In this document: positions 1-8,317 of the stretch, in pieces | Layout: each line of letters begins with the position of its first letter | Position numbering within the stretch: the first letter of the stretch is position 1 | NCBI GenBank assembly: GCA_021827365.1 | Contig: JAKAWK010000009.1 | Span: forward strand, 1-36,651 | Length of the DNA stretch: 36,651 bases | Direction: 5' to 3' | Origin: Nitrospirota bacterium | Lineage (GTDB): Bacteria > Nitrospirota > Leptospirillia > Leptospirillales > Leptospirillaceae | Made by a program: the position numbers and the translations under genes | The notes under the pieces: generated by a model | The model's database searches: none | What the model was told of the DNA's origin: nothing | The model's input: the letters and a program-made list of their open reading frames with translations, nothing else

Positions 1-761
1 AGAATGAAGGCCGTGATGGCGGACAAAGAGAGTCCATTCCTGAGGGAGAGCGGGATGATGACGAGCGCCAGGAGAAGGTCTGTCAGAAGGAGGGATCGGA
101 CGATCTGGAGCACCGTCACTTCGGAGTGGCTTCGTGTTTCGGCATCGTGGACAAGCTGGACCGTTCGGCCAAAGGCACAGTCCTTTCCTGTCCGGGTGAC
201 CCGCCCCGTCCCTTCTCCCCGGCGGACGACCGTCCCGGCGAAGAGAGAATCCCCCGGAGCCTTCGGGACAGGAAGGGATTCTCCGGTCAGGGAGGACTGG
301 TCGAGGAGAGGTGTGCCGGAGTCCAGAAGGATGTCGGCCGGGACGAAGTCTCCCTGGCGGACATGGACGAGATCTCCTGGAACGATCTCGCGGGCGGGAA
401 CGGTCTTCCAGAGACCGTCCCGCCTGACGCGGGCCGTCACCTCCATCTTGTCCCGGAGAAGGCGCAGGGCGGCTTTCCCTTTTTCCTCCTTCAGAAAGGC
501 CAGAAGGCCGTTCATCAGGAGAAGGAGGATCACGATCAGGGCTTCGAGAACTTTTCCGGTCGCAAGTTCGAGAAGGAAGGCGGTTTCCAGCATCCAGGGC
601 ACGGGGCCCCAGAATTTTGCGAGCAGGAGACGCCCGGGAGACGGTTCGGGAAGAGGGACCGAGTTAGGACCTGTCGCCTCCAGCCTTTTCCGGGCCTCTC
701 CCTCGGAAAGACCATCGGAGATCGTCCCAGAGAGGGAATCGGAGGGAGAAGGGAGGTCCAT
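1..761 (-). CDS. Proton-efflux (type III) P-type ATPase, N-terminal part, cut by window edge
   Basis: About 253 N-terminal codons are visible; the rest lies beyond the left edge. The protein has an N-terminal cytoplasmic stretch, a first membrane hairpin at roughly residues 52-92 (WGPVPWMLETAFLLE, then LIVILLLLMNGLLAFL), and an actuator domain with the signature LDQSSLTGES near residues 153-162. A further hydrophobic segment, SLLLTDLLLALVII, lies near 223-236. The order and wording match plasma-membrane H+-ATPases of the fungal/plant PMA type, which are also found in bacteria. The phosphorylation motif DKTGTLT would lie outside the window. The ATG at 761 is preceded by AGGAGGGGG, and the gene starts 10 bp after the stop of the XRE-cupin regulator on the same strand, so the two probably form an operon. 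A P-type ATPase for another cation is possible because the substrate-binding helices are not visible. Confidence 0.85.
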   Translation of the reverse strand, partial: MDLPSPSDSLSGTISDGLSEGEARKRLEATGPNSVPLPEPSPGRLLLAKFWGPVPWMLETAFLLELATGKVLEALIVILLLLMNGLLAFLKEEKGKAALRLLRDKMEVTARVRRDGLWKTVPAREIVPGDLVHVRQGDFVPADILLDSGTPLLDQSSLTGESLPVPKAPGDSLFAGTVVRRGEGTGRVTRTGKDCAFGRTVQLVHDAETRSHSEVTVLQIVRSLLLTDLLLALVIIPLSLRNGLSLSAITAFI

Positions 762-771
762 GGTCCCCCTC

Positions 772-1317
772 CTAGAGGGAGACGACGATAAGGATCATGG
801 CGGGAGATTCGTTCGAATTTTTCCAGTTGTGGGGCTGGTGCGGATCGAAATAGACGGCGTCCATGGGGCCGAGATCATACTTTTTCCCCGCCTGTTCAAA
901 GATGACAGTCCCGGAGACGACGATGCCGAACTCCTCCCCCTTGACGCCGACATAAGGTTGTTCCCCCACCTCCCCCCCGGGGTCAAGGGTGATGAGGATC
1001 GGCTGCATCTTTTTTCCGGAGAGCCCTCGTGCCAGGGGTTCGACGGTGGCATGGGAGGTAGTGCTGTAAACCCGCCGCCTGTTTCTGGCGGGCATGAGGA
1101 GGGGGTCCCCCCCGTTTTCCGGTTCGTCAAAAAGGGAGGTGACCGGAAGGGAGAGGGCGGCACAAATCTTTTCGAGGGTGGCGATTGAGGGGGAGACGAG
1201 CCCCGCTTCAATCTGGGAGAGGGCACTGGCGGAGATTCCCGCATTTTTTGCCAGCATGCGGAGTGAAAGTCCCCGGTCCTGTCTCAGTTGGCGTAGGCGT
1301 TCGCTGACCTGCTTCAT
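772..1317 (-). CDS. XRE-family transcriptional regulator with C-terminal cupin domain
   Basis: This 181-residue protein has two domains. Residues about 5-60 form an HTH_3/XRE helix-turn-helix (LRQLRQDRGLSLRMLAKNAG, then SASALSQIEAG). Residues about 105-180 form a small cupin barrel (PYVGVKGEEFGIVVSG, then the conserved end YFDPHQPHNWKN). The architecture is that of the PuuR/SutR group, in which the cupin senses a small ligand. It sits directly upstream of the proton-ATPase gene on the same strand and probably controls it. A 12-bp perfect palindrome 40 bp upstream of its start could be its own operator. The ligand cannot be told from the sequence. Confidence 0.9.
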   Translation of the reverse strand: MKQVSERLRQLRQDRGLSLRMLAKNAGISASALSQIEAGLVSPSIATLEKICAALSLPVTSLFDEPENGGDPLLMPARNRRRVYSTTSHATVEPLARGLSGKKMQPILITLDPGGEVGEQPYVGVKGEEFGIVVSGTVIFEQAGKKYDLGPMDAVYFDPHQPHNWKNSNESPAMILIVVSL

Positions 1318-1356
1318 GGGGGTAGTTTAAGGAAAAGAGAGGTCCGGTTCAAGGAA

Positions 1357-1368
1357 AATTCATGAATT
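1357..1368. promoter_or_regulatory. 12-bp palindrome, possible operator
   Basis: AATTCATGAATT is a perfect palindrome flanked by TTCAA (about 1349) and TTGAA (about 1366), so a wider dyad is also present. It lies between the XRE-cupin start and the promoter of the CDGSH gene. Autoregulation by the XRE protein is an inference from position only. Confidence 0.35.
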
Positions 1369-1402
1369 GAAGGGAATGTTGCCCACCATCGGGGGAGATT
1401 GA

Positions 1403-1431
1403 TTGACAAAAGTTTCTATTAAAACTAAAAT
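1403..1431 (+). promoter_or_regulatory. Sigma-70-type promoter for the CDGSH gene
   Basis: TTGACA at 1403-1408, a 17-bp spacer and TAAAAT at 1426-1431 make a near-consensus housekeeping promoter pointing at the CDGSH gene. Transcription would start near 1438 and leave a leader of about 150 nt. The same hexamer pair and spacing recur at 21846-21874. Confidence 0.7.
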
Positions 1432-1529
1432 CCTTCCTGTGATCAGGCCGGAAACTAGGGGTAAGACCAGGATCCTGGGCCGATCACGGGATGGCATCTT
1501 CCTGGTAGTCTCGTCATTTTGTCCTGTCT

Positions 1530-1549
1530 GCCCGGGGTTTAAGCCGGGC
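1530..1549 (+). other. GC-rich hairpin in the leader of the CDGSH gene
   Basis: GCCCGG (1530-1535) pairs with CCGGGC (1544-1549) around an 8-nt loop and is followed by CTGTTTGT. It resembles a weak terminator inside the 5' leader, which would suit attenuation. No known riboswitch motif is recognised. Confidence 0.3.
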
Positions 1550-1587
1550 TGTTTGTCCCCTCACATGATTCCGACTAAGGAGGATCT

Positions 1588-1773
1588 ATGGATGTTTCCA
1601 TCAAATGCATGAAGAACGGCCCCCTGGAGGTCAACGGGGAAATCACGATCACCGATGACCATGGCAATGTCATCAAGGACGGTCAGAGAGTCCATCACCT
1701 CTGCCGGTGCGGCCATTCCGCGAAAAAGCCCTTCTGCGACGGATCCCATACACGGGTCCACTTCACCACCTGA
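1588..1773 (+). CDS. CDGSH-type 2Fe-2S iron-sulfur protein
   Basis: This 61-residue protein is a single CDGSH (mitoNEET-like) domain. The cluster ligands are plain: CRCGHSAKKPFCDGSH supplies three cysteines and the final histidine of the C-X-C-X2-S-X3-P-X-C-D-G-S-H signature. Such proteins bind a redox-active, acid-labile 2Fe-2S cluster and act in redox sensing or cluster transfer. The ATG at 1588 follows TAAGGAGGA at the right distance. The gene stands alone behind a strong promoter and is convergent with the acyltransferase gene. The physiological partner is unknown. Confidence 0.93.
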   Translation: MDVSIKCMKNGPLEVNGEITITDDHGNVIKDGQRVHHLCRCGHSAKKPFCDGSHTRVHFTT

Positions 1774-1793
1774 TCCGGCCCAAGATCCCAAGT

Positions 1794-1818
1794 CCCGTCT
1801 TCAGGCCCTGAAGACGGG
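1794..1818. terminator. Bidirectional hairpin terminator
   Basis: CCCGTCTTCAG (1794-1804) and CTGAAGACGGG (1808-1818) form a perfect 11-bp stem with a 3-nt loop. It lies between the stops of two convergent genes, 1773 and 1855. The flanking T-tract is poor, so its strength is uncertain. Confidence 0.65.
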
Positions 1819-1854
1819 CTCTCCTGATCCCTTCTGTTTGGGCCCCTTTCTTCC

Positions 1855-2793
1855 TTATCTTCCTCCGGAGAGAATAGCGGGGGAAGCGTGCTTCCAGCGG
1901 TTGTGCATCCAGATCCACTGTTCGGGATATTCCCGGATCCGCTCCTCGATCAGGGAGGTGCACCGATCCGTCATCCATCGAATCCTTTCAGGGCCGGACC
2001 TTCGGTCGTAGGGACAGTCCTCAAAGCGGAGGGTGGGACCAAATCGGACCCGGTGACGATCAGGAGAGATCCGTGCAGAGAAGGCGGGCAGGATGGGCAC
2101 ACCCCGACTCATGGCAATCCGGGCCACCCCCGGATGTGTCCCGGCCGTCCGACCGAAAAAGGGGGAGAGGAGTCCTTCGGGAGGGGCCGTACTCTGGTCC
2201 ATGGCCAGAACGACGATCTCGTTTCTGTTCAAGGCTTTCAGGATCCCCCGGATGCCGTCGTCCTCGGCTGACAGTGAGCGGGCTCCCCCATGCCTGGCCC
2301 TATGCTCACGGATAAAATGGTCTACCTTGCGGTCGCGGATTCTTCGGGTGACCACATGGATCGGAGTTTCGATCTCAAGGGAGAGCCGCTTGCTTATCAA
2401 CTCCCAGTTCCCGAAGTGGGCGATAAAGGCCAGAACGCCTTTCCTCTTTGCCAATAGGTCCAGGATAGAGTCGACATTCTCAAGGGCGATATGATCCCTG
2501 AGCCAGCGGTCTGAAAGGACGGGAAAACGGAGAAATTCCGCTCCGAGCATTCCGTAGTGGCGGAACACCGCTCTTTTGAGAGAGTGGAGCCCGGGGGTTC
2601 CCGAAAGTTCGGGAAAGGCCTGTTCGAGATTCGTGAGTGTCCGGGAGGACTTTTTCCGAAGGAGGATCCGAAAAAGATCTCCGATGGCCCTTCCCAGGAA
2701 GAGGGCCTGCCGATGGCCAATCCTGCCGAAGAGGAAGACAAGGGCGCTCATGAGCCAAAAGGGAGTGAGGGTTCCTGATCGCGATCGTGCCAT
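1855..2793 (-). CDS. Lipid A biosynthesis late acyltransferase (LpxL/HtrB family)
   Basis: This 312-residue inner-membrane acyltransferase adds a secondary acyl chain from acyl-ACP to Kdo2-lipid IVA or a similar precursor. Near the N terminus it has a hydrophobic segment (FWLMSALVFLFG). The catalytic H-X4-E motif is seen as HFGNWE near residue 126, followed by the family-typical HVVTRRIRDRKVDHFI and, further on, VVLAMDQS and FFGRTAGTHPGVARIA. The start chosen is the ATG at 2793, preceded by AAGAAGGA. An upstream TTG at 2829 has no comparable ribosome-binding site. Its presence shows a lipid A-containing outer membrane. Which acyl position it serves cannot be told. Confidence 0.88.
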   Translation of the reverse strand: MARSRSGTLTPFWLMSALVFLFGRIGHRQALFLGRAIGDLFRILLRKKSSRTLTNLEQAFPELSGTPGLHSLKRAVFRHYGMLGAEFLRFPVLSDRWLRDHIALENVDSILDLLAKRKGVLAFIAHFGNWELISKRLSLEIETPIHVVTRRIRDRKVDHFIREHRARHGGARSLSAEDDGIRGILKALNRNEIVVLAMDQSTAPPEGLLSPFFGRTAGTHPGVARIAMSRGVPILPAFSARISPDRHRVRFGPTLRFEDCPYDRRSGPERIRWMTDRCTSLIEERIREYPEQWIWMHNRWKHASPAILSGGR

Positions 2794-3220
2794 AGGGCTT
2801 TCCTTCTTGGCTTGTCGGTCGTGGGACAAACGGGGAAGAGTCTCTTCCGAAAGAGGGTTCCAAAGGTGAGGTGAGAGGAAAGAAATCAGGAGGAAAAACG
2901 ATCCCGCATCTGCTCAAGCATGGCATTCTTTTCCGGAAATGTACACTTTGGGGGCCAGGCATGAGGGAGCTTCCTTTTGTATGATCAGGCTCAGGAATCC
3001 GGGAAGCCGCAAGATTTTTCCAGGGAGAGGAGCCAACGGTCATTCCCGGAATGATTGGCCCAGAATGATTGACAGGGACCTGGGGGAGAGACAGGGCCAC
3101 TCCGCTCCTCCGGCAGGGAGGGTCCTTTCCGGCTCCCGGCCGCTTCTTGAGTCTTTCTCCATCCTCCGCTAATATCGAGGAAGACCTTTTCACCCACTCT
3201 TCCATATCAGGGACTCCCGG
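2794..3220. other. Intergenic region between divergent lpxL-type gene and glyQ
   Basis: This stretch of 427 bp holds no supported gene. It contains a promoter for glyQ at 3147-3175, an inverted repeat TCATTC-CCG-GAATGA at 3040-3054, and the near-direct repeat GAATGATTG at about 3049 and 3063. I looked for a T-box leader, a common glycyl-tRNA synthetase control in Firmicutes, and found none. Confidence 0.5.
3147..3175 (+). promoter_or_regulatory. Sigma-70-type promoter for the glyQ operon
   Basis: TTGAGT at 3147-3152, a 17-bp spacer and TAATAT at 3170-3175 form a good housekeeping promoter. The start site would be near 3182, about 39 nt before the glyQ ATG. Confidence 0.55.
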
Positions 3221-4090
3221 ATGCAGACTTTTCAGGACATGATCATGGCCCTCAAGGCCTTTTGGGCCAGAGAGGGGTGTCTTCTTCTCGAACCCTACGA
3301 CATGGAAATGGGGGCAGGAACCTTCCATCCGGCCACCTTTTTCGGGGCCCTGGGACCCGGAGAAACCCGGGTGGCCTATGTCCAGCCCTGTCGGCGTCCC
3401 ACCGACGGACGGTTCGGGGAAAATCCCAACCGGCTGCAGCACTATTACCAGTTCCAGGTCCTGATCAAGCCCTCTCCCGTCCGCTCCCAGTCCCTATATC
3501 TCAAGAGCCTGGAAGCCCTGGGCCTCGACATCTCCGCCCATGACATCCGATTTGTCCATGACGACTGGGAATCCCCCACGCTGGGAGCCTGGGGTCTTGG
3601 ATGGGAGGTCTGGCTCGACGGCATGGAGGTGACCCAGTTCACCTACTTCCAGGAGGTGGCGGGTCTCTCTCTCTCACCCGTCAGCGTCGAGATCACCTAT
3701 GGCCTCGAGCGGCTGGCCATGTATCTCCAGGGAATTTCCAACGTCTTCGATCTTCGCTATAACGACCGGGTGACCTATGGCCGTCTCTTCCAGGAAAATG
3801 AACGCCAGCAGTCGGTCTTCAACTTCGAGAAGGCCGACCGGACCGTGATCCGCGAGCAGTTCGACTTCTGGGAACGTGAGGCAGGCACCCTTCTTGAGGA
3901 GGGTCTTTACCGTCCAGCCTATGAAAGGGTTCTCAAGATGTCCCACTCCTTCAACCTTCTCGATGCCCGCGGGGCGGTCGGAACTGAGGAGCGCCAGCGT
4001 CTGATTGGCCGGGTCCGGGGAGCCGCCAGGAAGGTGGCGGCCTGCTATGTGGAGGCCGGCGACACGGTCTCATCCGGGATCCGGTCATGA
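3221..4090 (+). CDS. glyQ: Glycyl-tRNA synthetase alpha subunit
   Basis: The 289-residue catalytic alpha subunit of the bacterial alpha2-beta2 glycyl-tRNA synthetase makes glycyl-adenylate and charges tRNA-Gly. Hallmarks are the N-terminal [47 protein letters not shown] and [14 protein letters not shown], which are class II aminoacyl-tRNA synthetase motifs almost invariant in this family. The length is normal. AGGGA ends 7 nt before the ATG. The stop overlaps the start of glyS by ATGA, so the two subunits are translationally coupled. Confidence 0.97.
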   Translation: MQTFQDMIMALKAFWAREGCLLLEPYDMEMGAGTFHPATFFGALGPGETRVAYVQPCRRPTDGRFGENPNRLQHYYQFQVLIKPSPVRSQSLYLKSLEALGLDISAHDIRFVHDDWESPTLGAWGLGWEVWLDGMEVTQFTYFQEVAGLSLSPVSVEITYGLERLAMYLQGISNVFDLRYNDRVTYGRLFQENERQQSVFNFEKADRTVIREQFDFWEREAGTLLEEGLYRPAYERVLKMSHSFNLLDARGAVGTEERQRLIGRVRGAARKVAACYVEAGDTVSSGIRS

Positions 4091-6273
4091 CGCCATTCGC
4101 ACCGTCAGATCCGAAAAACAGCGCCCTCCTGGAAGTCGGGTGCGAAGAGCTTCCCGCGGCCCTGCTTCCCGGTGTCATCGAAAACCTCCGCTCCCTGGCG
4201 GAGGAGGCATCGGCGGCCTCAGGAATCTCCTTCGAACGCATCCGGTCTGCAGGAACTCCCGTCCGGCTCATTCTCCGGCTCGACGGCCTCTCCCCCGAGA
4301 CTCTTCCCCGGGAGTCTGTCGTGACGGGTCCTCCTGTTTCCTCGGCCGGAAACTGGCCGGCCGACCCGTCTCCGGCGGCCCGGGGATTTGCCAGAACCCA
4401 CGGGGTGGGAGTCGAAACTCTCGAGATTGTGGATCTTCCGAAGGGGCGCTACCTGTCCGTCCGAAAGAAGGAGGCGGGCCGCCCGGTCTTCGACCTTCTT
4501 CCGGACCTTTTCCAACGGGTCCTGTCAGGTCTGGTCTTTCCCAAATCGATGCGGTGGGGAGAAGGAACCGGTCCTTTCCTTCGCCCGGTTCTCTGGATCC
4601 TCTCCCTTTATCGAGACGAGGTGGTGGGATTCGAGTTTGCCGGACAGGTCTCCGGCCGGCTGACCTTTTCTCCCCGGTTTTTGGGGATGGAGCCCGTCCT
4701 TGTCCGGAATGTCGCCCAGTATGACCGGGAAATCCGGGGGTGGGGAGTCGAGCCGGATCTTTCCGAACGGCGGGACCGGATCGAAAACGATCTTGCCCTG
4801 ACGGTGAAGCTCGAATCATCCGCCGGGAACTGGCCGGAAGGCTCCTTCCTCGTCTCCGACTCCGATCTCCTGACCGAGGTGGCCAGCCTCGTGGAAGGCT
4901 ATCGGGTCATTCCGGCGATCCTTCCCGAAAAGTACAGGAATCTTCCGTCGGCCATTGTTCGGACCGTCCTCAAGGTCCACCAGAGATTTTTTGTGGTGGA
5001 GGGGGCAGACCGGAAAACCGTGGTCCATTTCCTGGGGATTTCGGGAAATCCGAAGGGGGATCTCGAAGCCGTCCGGGATGGCTATGTCCGGGTGGTGACG
5101 GCCCGCCTCGAGGATGCGGCCTACTATATGTCGAGGGATCTCACCCGGACACTTGCGGACCGTATTCCCGAACTCGACACCGTGGCCTTCTTCCCGGGAG
5201 TGGGCTCTCTTGGGGACAAGGTCCGGGCCACCCGGAGGATGGTCCTCGAGTGCCTGGCACTTGTTCCTGACGACCTCCTGAAACGCCAGGGACTTCCCCG
5301 TCAGGAGATGGTTCAGATCCTCGACAGGGCGGCGTCCCTCTACAAGACGGACCTCCTGACCGGGCTCGTGAAGGAGTTTCCGGAGCTCGAAGGCGAGATC
5401 GGGGGAATCTACGCCCTTCTGGAACAGGAGAAGGCAGGAAATCCCGATCCCTTCGGTCCGGCCGTGGCCCGGGCCATCTCCTCCCATTACCAGCCCCGCA
5501 CATTCCGGGACCCCTGCCCGGAGGACCTTCCGTCGGGTCTTCTTTCCCTGGCCGACAGGGCGGTCGGCCAGGCGGGAGCCTTCCTGGGAGGGGCCAATCC
5601 CAGCGGCTCCCTCGACCCCTTTGCTCTCCGGCGCTCGGGGCAGGGGATGGTTCGGCTTCTTGTCGAGTATGCCCTGCCCATTCGCCTTTCGGTCCTTGCG
5701 GAGCTGGCCTGCGTCTCCTGGAACCTTCCGGATTCTTTAAAAATCCGCTCTTCCCTCGTCGAATTCTGGGAAGACCGTCTTTTGTCGGTCCTGGCAAGGG
5801 ACGGAGAACCCCTTTGGGGGCGGGCGGCCCGCCTGGGGGACGAACCTCCCTTTGTCTCCGCCCGCCGTGCCGAATTCCTTCAGGTCTTTTTTGATACTCC
5901 GGATTTTGCCGCCTTCGAAACGGTCAAGACCCGAATCGAACGGATCCTTCCGGACGGCTCCTTCGGAGAGGTCGATCCCGCCCTTCTTTCGGTTGAGGCG
6001 GAAAGGGCCCTCTGGGAATCAGTCAGCGCCCTTTCTCACATCCCTTTTCCCGAACAGCCGGAAGCCGCGGATTTCGAAGGGGAGGTCCGTCGTCTGCGTC
6101 CCCTTCTTTCCCTGGTGGAGGCCTTCTTCGAGGCGGTCCTGGTGAATGATCCCGATCCCGCTCTAAAAAACAACCGGCTCTCCCTTCTCTCCCTGGTCTC
6201 GGGACGATTCGCCGTCTTTGGCCACCTCGACATTCTTCTTTCGGCGGCCCGGAAGGAGCGGAGCAACGGGTGA
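4087..6273 (+). CDS. glyS: Glycyl-tRNA synthetase beta subunit
   Basis: This 728-residue beta subunit recognises and positions tRNA-Gly in the alpha2-beta2 enzyme. It begins with the family signature [16 protein letters not shown] and contains [10 protein letters not shown] near residue 155. Further on are the central HD-like region ([17 protein letters not shown], then [18 protein letters not shown]) and a C-terminal anticodon-binding part. It is slightly longer than the usual ~690 residues. Its TGA overlaps the GTG start of ribD, which continues the coupled run. Confidence 0.96.
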   Translation: MTPFAPSDPKNSALLEVGCEELPAALLPGVIENLRSLAEEASAASGISFERIRSAGTPVRLILRLDGLSPETLPRESVVTGPPVSSAGNWPADPSPAARGFARTHGVGVETLEIVDLPKGRYLSVRKKEAGRPVFDLLPDLFQRVLSGLVFPKSMRWGEGTGPFLRPVLWILSLYRDEVVGFEFAGQVSGRLTFSPRFLGMEPVLVRNVAQYDREIRGWGVEPDLSERRDRIENDLALTVKLESSAGNWPEGSFLVSDSDLLTEVASLVEGYRVIPAILPEKYRNLPSAIVRTVLKVHQRFFVVEGADRKTVVHFLGISGNPKGDLEAVRDGYVRVVTARLEDAAYYMSRDLTRTLADRIPELDTVAFFPGVGSLGDKVRATRRMVLECLALVPDDLLKRQGLPRQEMVQILDRAASLYKTDLLTGLVKEFPELEGEIGGIYALLEQEKAGNPDPFGPAVARAISSHYQPRTFRDPCPEDLPSGLLSLADRAVGQAGAFLGGANPSGSLDPFALRRSGQGMVRLLVEYALPIRLSVLAELACVSWNLPDSLKIRSSLVEFWEDRLLSVLARDGEPLWGRAARLGDEPPFVSARRAEFLQVFFDTPDFAAFETVKTRIERILPDGSFGEVDPALLSVEAERALWESVSALSHIPFPEQPEAADFEGEVRRLRPLLSLVEAFFEAVLVNDPDPALKNNRLSLLSLVSGRFAVFGHLDILLSAARKERSNG

Positions 6274-7436
6274 GCCCTTCCCAGGACGACCTTCGGTTTA
6301 TGCGCCGGGCCCTCACCCTTGCCTGGCGGGGCCGAGACACCGTGGCGCCCAATCCGATGGTGGGGGCCGTGGTCGTCCGCGAAGGGCACACCGTGGGGGA
6401 GGGCCATCACCAGAAGGCCGGCCATGACCACGCCGAGGTGGTGGCGCTCCGGGCCGCCGGGGAAAAAGCTCGGGGGGCCACCCTTTATGTCAATCTCGAG
6501 CCCTGCTGCCATACCGGAAAGCGGACCCCGCCTTGCACCGAGGTCATTCTGAATGCGGGAGTGAAGCGGGTCGTCCTCTCCATGAAGGACCCCAATCCCC
6601 AGGTCTTCGGAGAGGGGATCCGGAGGCTCAGGGAGCATGGGGTGGAGGTCACGAGCGGTCTTTTGACCCGGGAAGCCTTCGAACAAAATCGCGGCTTTGC
6701 CTCCCTCATCCGACAGGGCCGTCCCTTTGTGACTCTGAAGGGGGCCATGAGCCTGGACGGGAAGATTGCGACCTCGACCGGGGATTCCCAGTGGATATCG
6801 GGGGATGAGTCGCTCCGGTATGCCCATCGCCTCCGCGAGACTCACGATGCGATTGTGGTGGGGATCCGCACAGCTGAAAAGGACGATCCCCGGCTGACGA
6901 CCCGGACGGGACGTCCCCGGGCCCACCAGCCCATCCGCGTCATCCTCGATTCCTCGGGACGCCTCTCTCCCGCCTCCCGCCTTTTCAGCGAGCAGGGGGG
7001 AGGGCCGGTCTGGGTCGTCGTGGGAAAAGGCTGTCAAAGGGAGGCCATCGAGGCCCTGGAAAAAAAAGGGGCCAGGGTTCTTGTCCTCCCGGAGACCCGG
7101 CCGGGGGAAATCGACCTTCTCCGACTTCTGTCGGAGCTCTCTTCTGCAGGGGCCCTCACCGTCCTCGTGGAGGGAGGATCCCGGATCAATGCCTCCTTCT
7201 TTTCCGAAGGTCTTGTCGACCGGATCCGGGTCGTCCTGGCTCCCCTCGTGATCGGGGGGACGGACGCGATCGGATGGATCGGGGGACAATCTCCTGAGCG
7301 TCTGGCCGGGGCGCTTCGGATTCCTTCCTTTTCTGTAGTCCGGAGGCTGGGGGCCGACCTGCTGGTCGGGGCCGATCTCTGGGGGCCGGAGACGCTTCCC
7401 CCTCCTCCGGCGGAAAATCTGCGTTATAATAGCTGA
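6270..7436 (+). CDS. ribD: Bifunctional riboflavin deaminase/reductase RibD
   Basis: This 388-residue protein carries out two steps of riboflavin synthesis: deamination of the 2,5-diamino-pyrimidinone and reduction of its ribosyl side chain. The N-terminal deaminase domain has the zinc ligands in HAEVVAL (His54, with catalytic Glu56), LEPCCHTGK (Cys79) and TPPC (Cys89). The C-terminal reductase domain (from about residue 150) shows TLKGAMSLDGKIAT, then WISGDESLRYAHRLRE and VLVEGGSRINASF. It starts at GTG 6270 overlapping the glyS stop. The riboflavin synthase gene follows 31 bp downstream. Confidence 0.95.
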   Translation: MSPSQDDLRFMRRALTLAWRGRDTVAPNPMVGAVVVREGHTVGEGHHQKAGHDHAEVVALRAAGEKARGATLYVNLEPCCHTGKRTPPCTEVILNAGVKRVVLSMKDPNPQVFGEGIRRLREHGVEVTSGLLTREAFEQNRGFASLIRQGRPFVTLKGAMSLDGKIATSTGDSQWISGDESLRYAHRLRETHDAIVVGIRTAEKDDPRLTTRTGRPRAHQPIRVILDSSGRLSPASRLFSEQGGGPVWVVVGKGCQREAIEALEKKGARVLVLPETRPGEIDLLRLLSELSSAGALTVLVEGGSRINASFFSEGLVDRIRVVLAPLVIGGTDAIGWIGGQSPERLAGALRIPSFSVVRRLGADLLVGADLWGPETLPPPPAENLRYNS

Positions 7437-7467
7437 CAATCGTTTTTTTGCCCCAAGGAGAATCGGA

Positions 7468-8100
7468 GTGTTTTCAGGAATCATCGAAACGACGGGCCAG
7501 GTTCAATCTTCCGTGCCAGCCCGTGGAGGGAGCCTCACCGTCACGGGAGTTGCCTTTGCCAAAGATCTGGTCGCAGGCGAGTCGGTCGCCATCAACGGGG
7601 CCTGCATGACGGTTGTTTCGAATGACCCTGACCGTTTCTCGGTCGACGTCTCCCTCGAAACCCTCCGGGTTACCCGGATGGGCGAGATGCGCCCCGGCGA
7701 ACGTGTCAATCTCGAACGGGCGATGCGTCTCTCCGACCGTCTCGGGGGCCACCTCGTTCTGGGCCACGTCGACTGCCTGGGCCGGATCGAAGGCCGAAGG
7801 TCTTCGGGAAATACCGAATTCTTCTCCCTTCATGTGCCGGCTCCCCTTCACCGCTACCTGATCCCCAAGGGATCGATCACCGTCGACGGGATCAGCCTCA
7901 CGGTCAACGCTTTTTCCGACAGTCCGGACCGGACGGGATCCCTGGTGGAGCTTGCGATCATTCCCCACACACTGGCGGTCACAACCCTGGGAGAGCGAAA
8001 GCCTGGCGACCGTGTCCATCTCGAACTCGACCTGGTCGGAAAATATGTGGACCGCTTCCGGGAGGTCGATGGGGCTCCTCTGGAGGCCTTCCATGGCTAA
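7468..8100 (+). CDS. ribE: Riboflavin synthase alpha chain
   Basis: This 210-residue protein dismutates two 6,7-dimethyl-8-ribityllumazine molecules to riboflavin. It is built of two lumazine-binding repeats: the first begins FSGIIETTGQV at the N terminus, and the second begins after the conserved GGHLVLGHVD near residue 93. The SFSVDVSLETL-type motif and the C-terminal LDLVGKYVDR are also typical. The start is GTG 7468, preceded by AAGGAG. No ribBA or ribH lies in the window, so the pathway is split. Its 3' end overlaps yacG by 8 bp. Confidence 0.95.
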   Translation: MFSGIIETTGQVQSSVPARGGSLTVTGVAFAKDLVAGESVAINGACMTVVSNDPDRFSVDVSLETLRVTRMGEMRPGERVNLERAMRLSDRLGGHLVLGHVDCLGRIEGRRSSGNTEFFSLHVPAPLHRYLIPKGSITVDGISLTVNAFSDSPDRTGSLVELAIIPHTLAVTTLGERKPGDRVHLELDLVGKYVDRFREVDGAPLEAFHG

Positions 8101-8317
8101 GACCTCCCATGTCCGCCATTGCCCTGTCTGCGCCTCGGAGCTTTCCGACACCCTCAGGTCCGTCTTCTGTTCGGAGCGCTGCCGGAAGATCGATCTTTCC
8201 CGATGGCTTTCGGAGGAGTACCGGATCCACAGCGGGGAAGGGGACGGAGAGGGGACCCTCGTCCATTCGAGGGAGATGGAATCATCGGTCCGGATGGATG
8301 AGGAGGAGGAACGATGA
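8093..8317 (+). CDS. yacG: YacG-family zinc-binding protein (DNA gyrase inhibitor family)
   Basis: This 74-residue protein has the YacG zinc knuckle. CPVCASEL near residue 10 and FCSERCRKIDLSRWLSEEY near residues 28-46 give the C-X2-C-X~15-C-X3-C arrangement and the invariant I-D-L-x-x-W tail. In E. coli YacG binds and inhibits DNA gyrase. The acidic C-terminal tail (MDEEEER) is usual for the family. The ATG at 8093 overlaps the ribE stop, and its own stop overlaps the cobI start by ATGA, so it is coupled on both sides. It is often linked to coaE in other genomes; placement between riboflavin and cobalamin genes is less usual. Confidence 0.88.
   Translation: MAKTSHVRHCPVCASELSDTLRSVFCSERCRKIDLSRWLSEEYRIHSGEGDGEGTLVHSREMESSVRMDEEEER

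Noticed and set aside
4-1188. Long open frame on the plus strand across the ATPase and regulator genes
   Set aside because: The product is Arg/Ser/Pro rich with no family match, and it lies antisense to two clear genes with good ribosome-binding sites.
2794-3220. T-box leader before glyQ
   Set aside because: No T-box sequence or specifier stem is recognisable, and a plain promoter gives a leader of only about 39 nt.
6036-7484. 482-codon open frame on the minus strand opposite ribD
   Set aside because: It is a shadow of high-GC coding DNA; ribD has intact catalytic motifs in its own frame.
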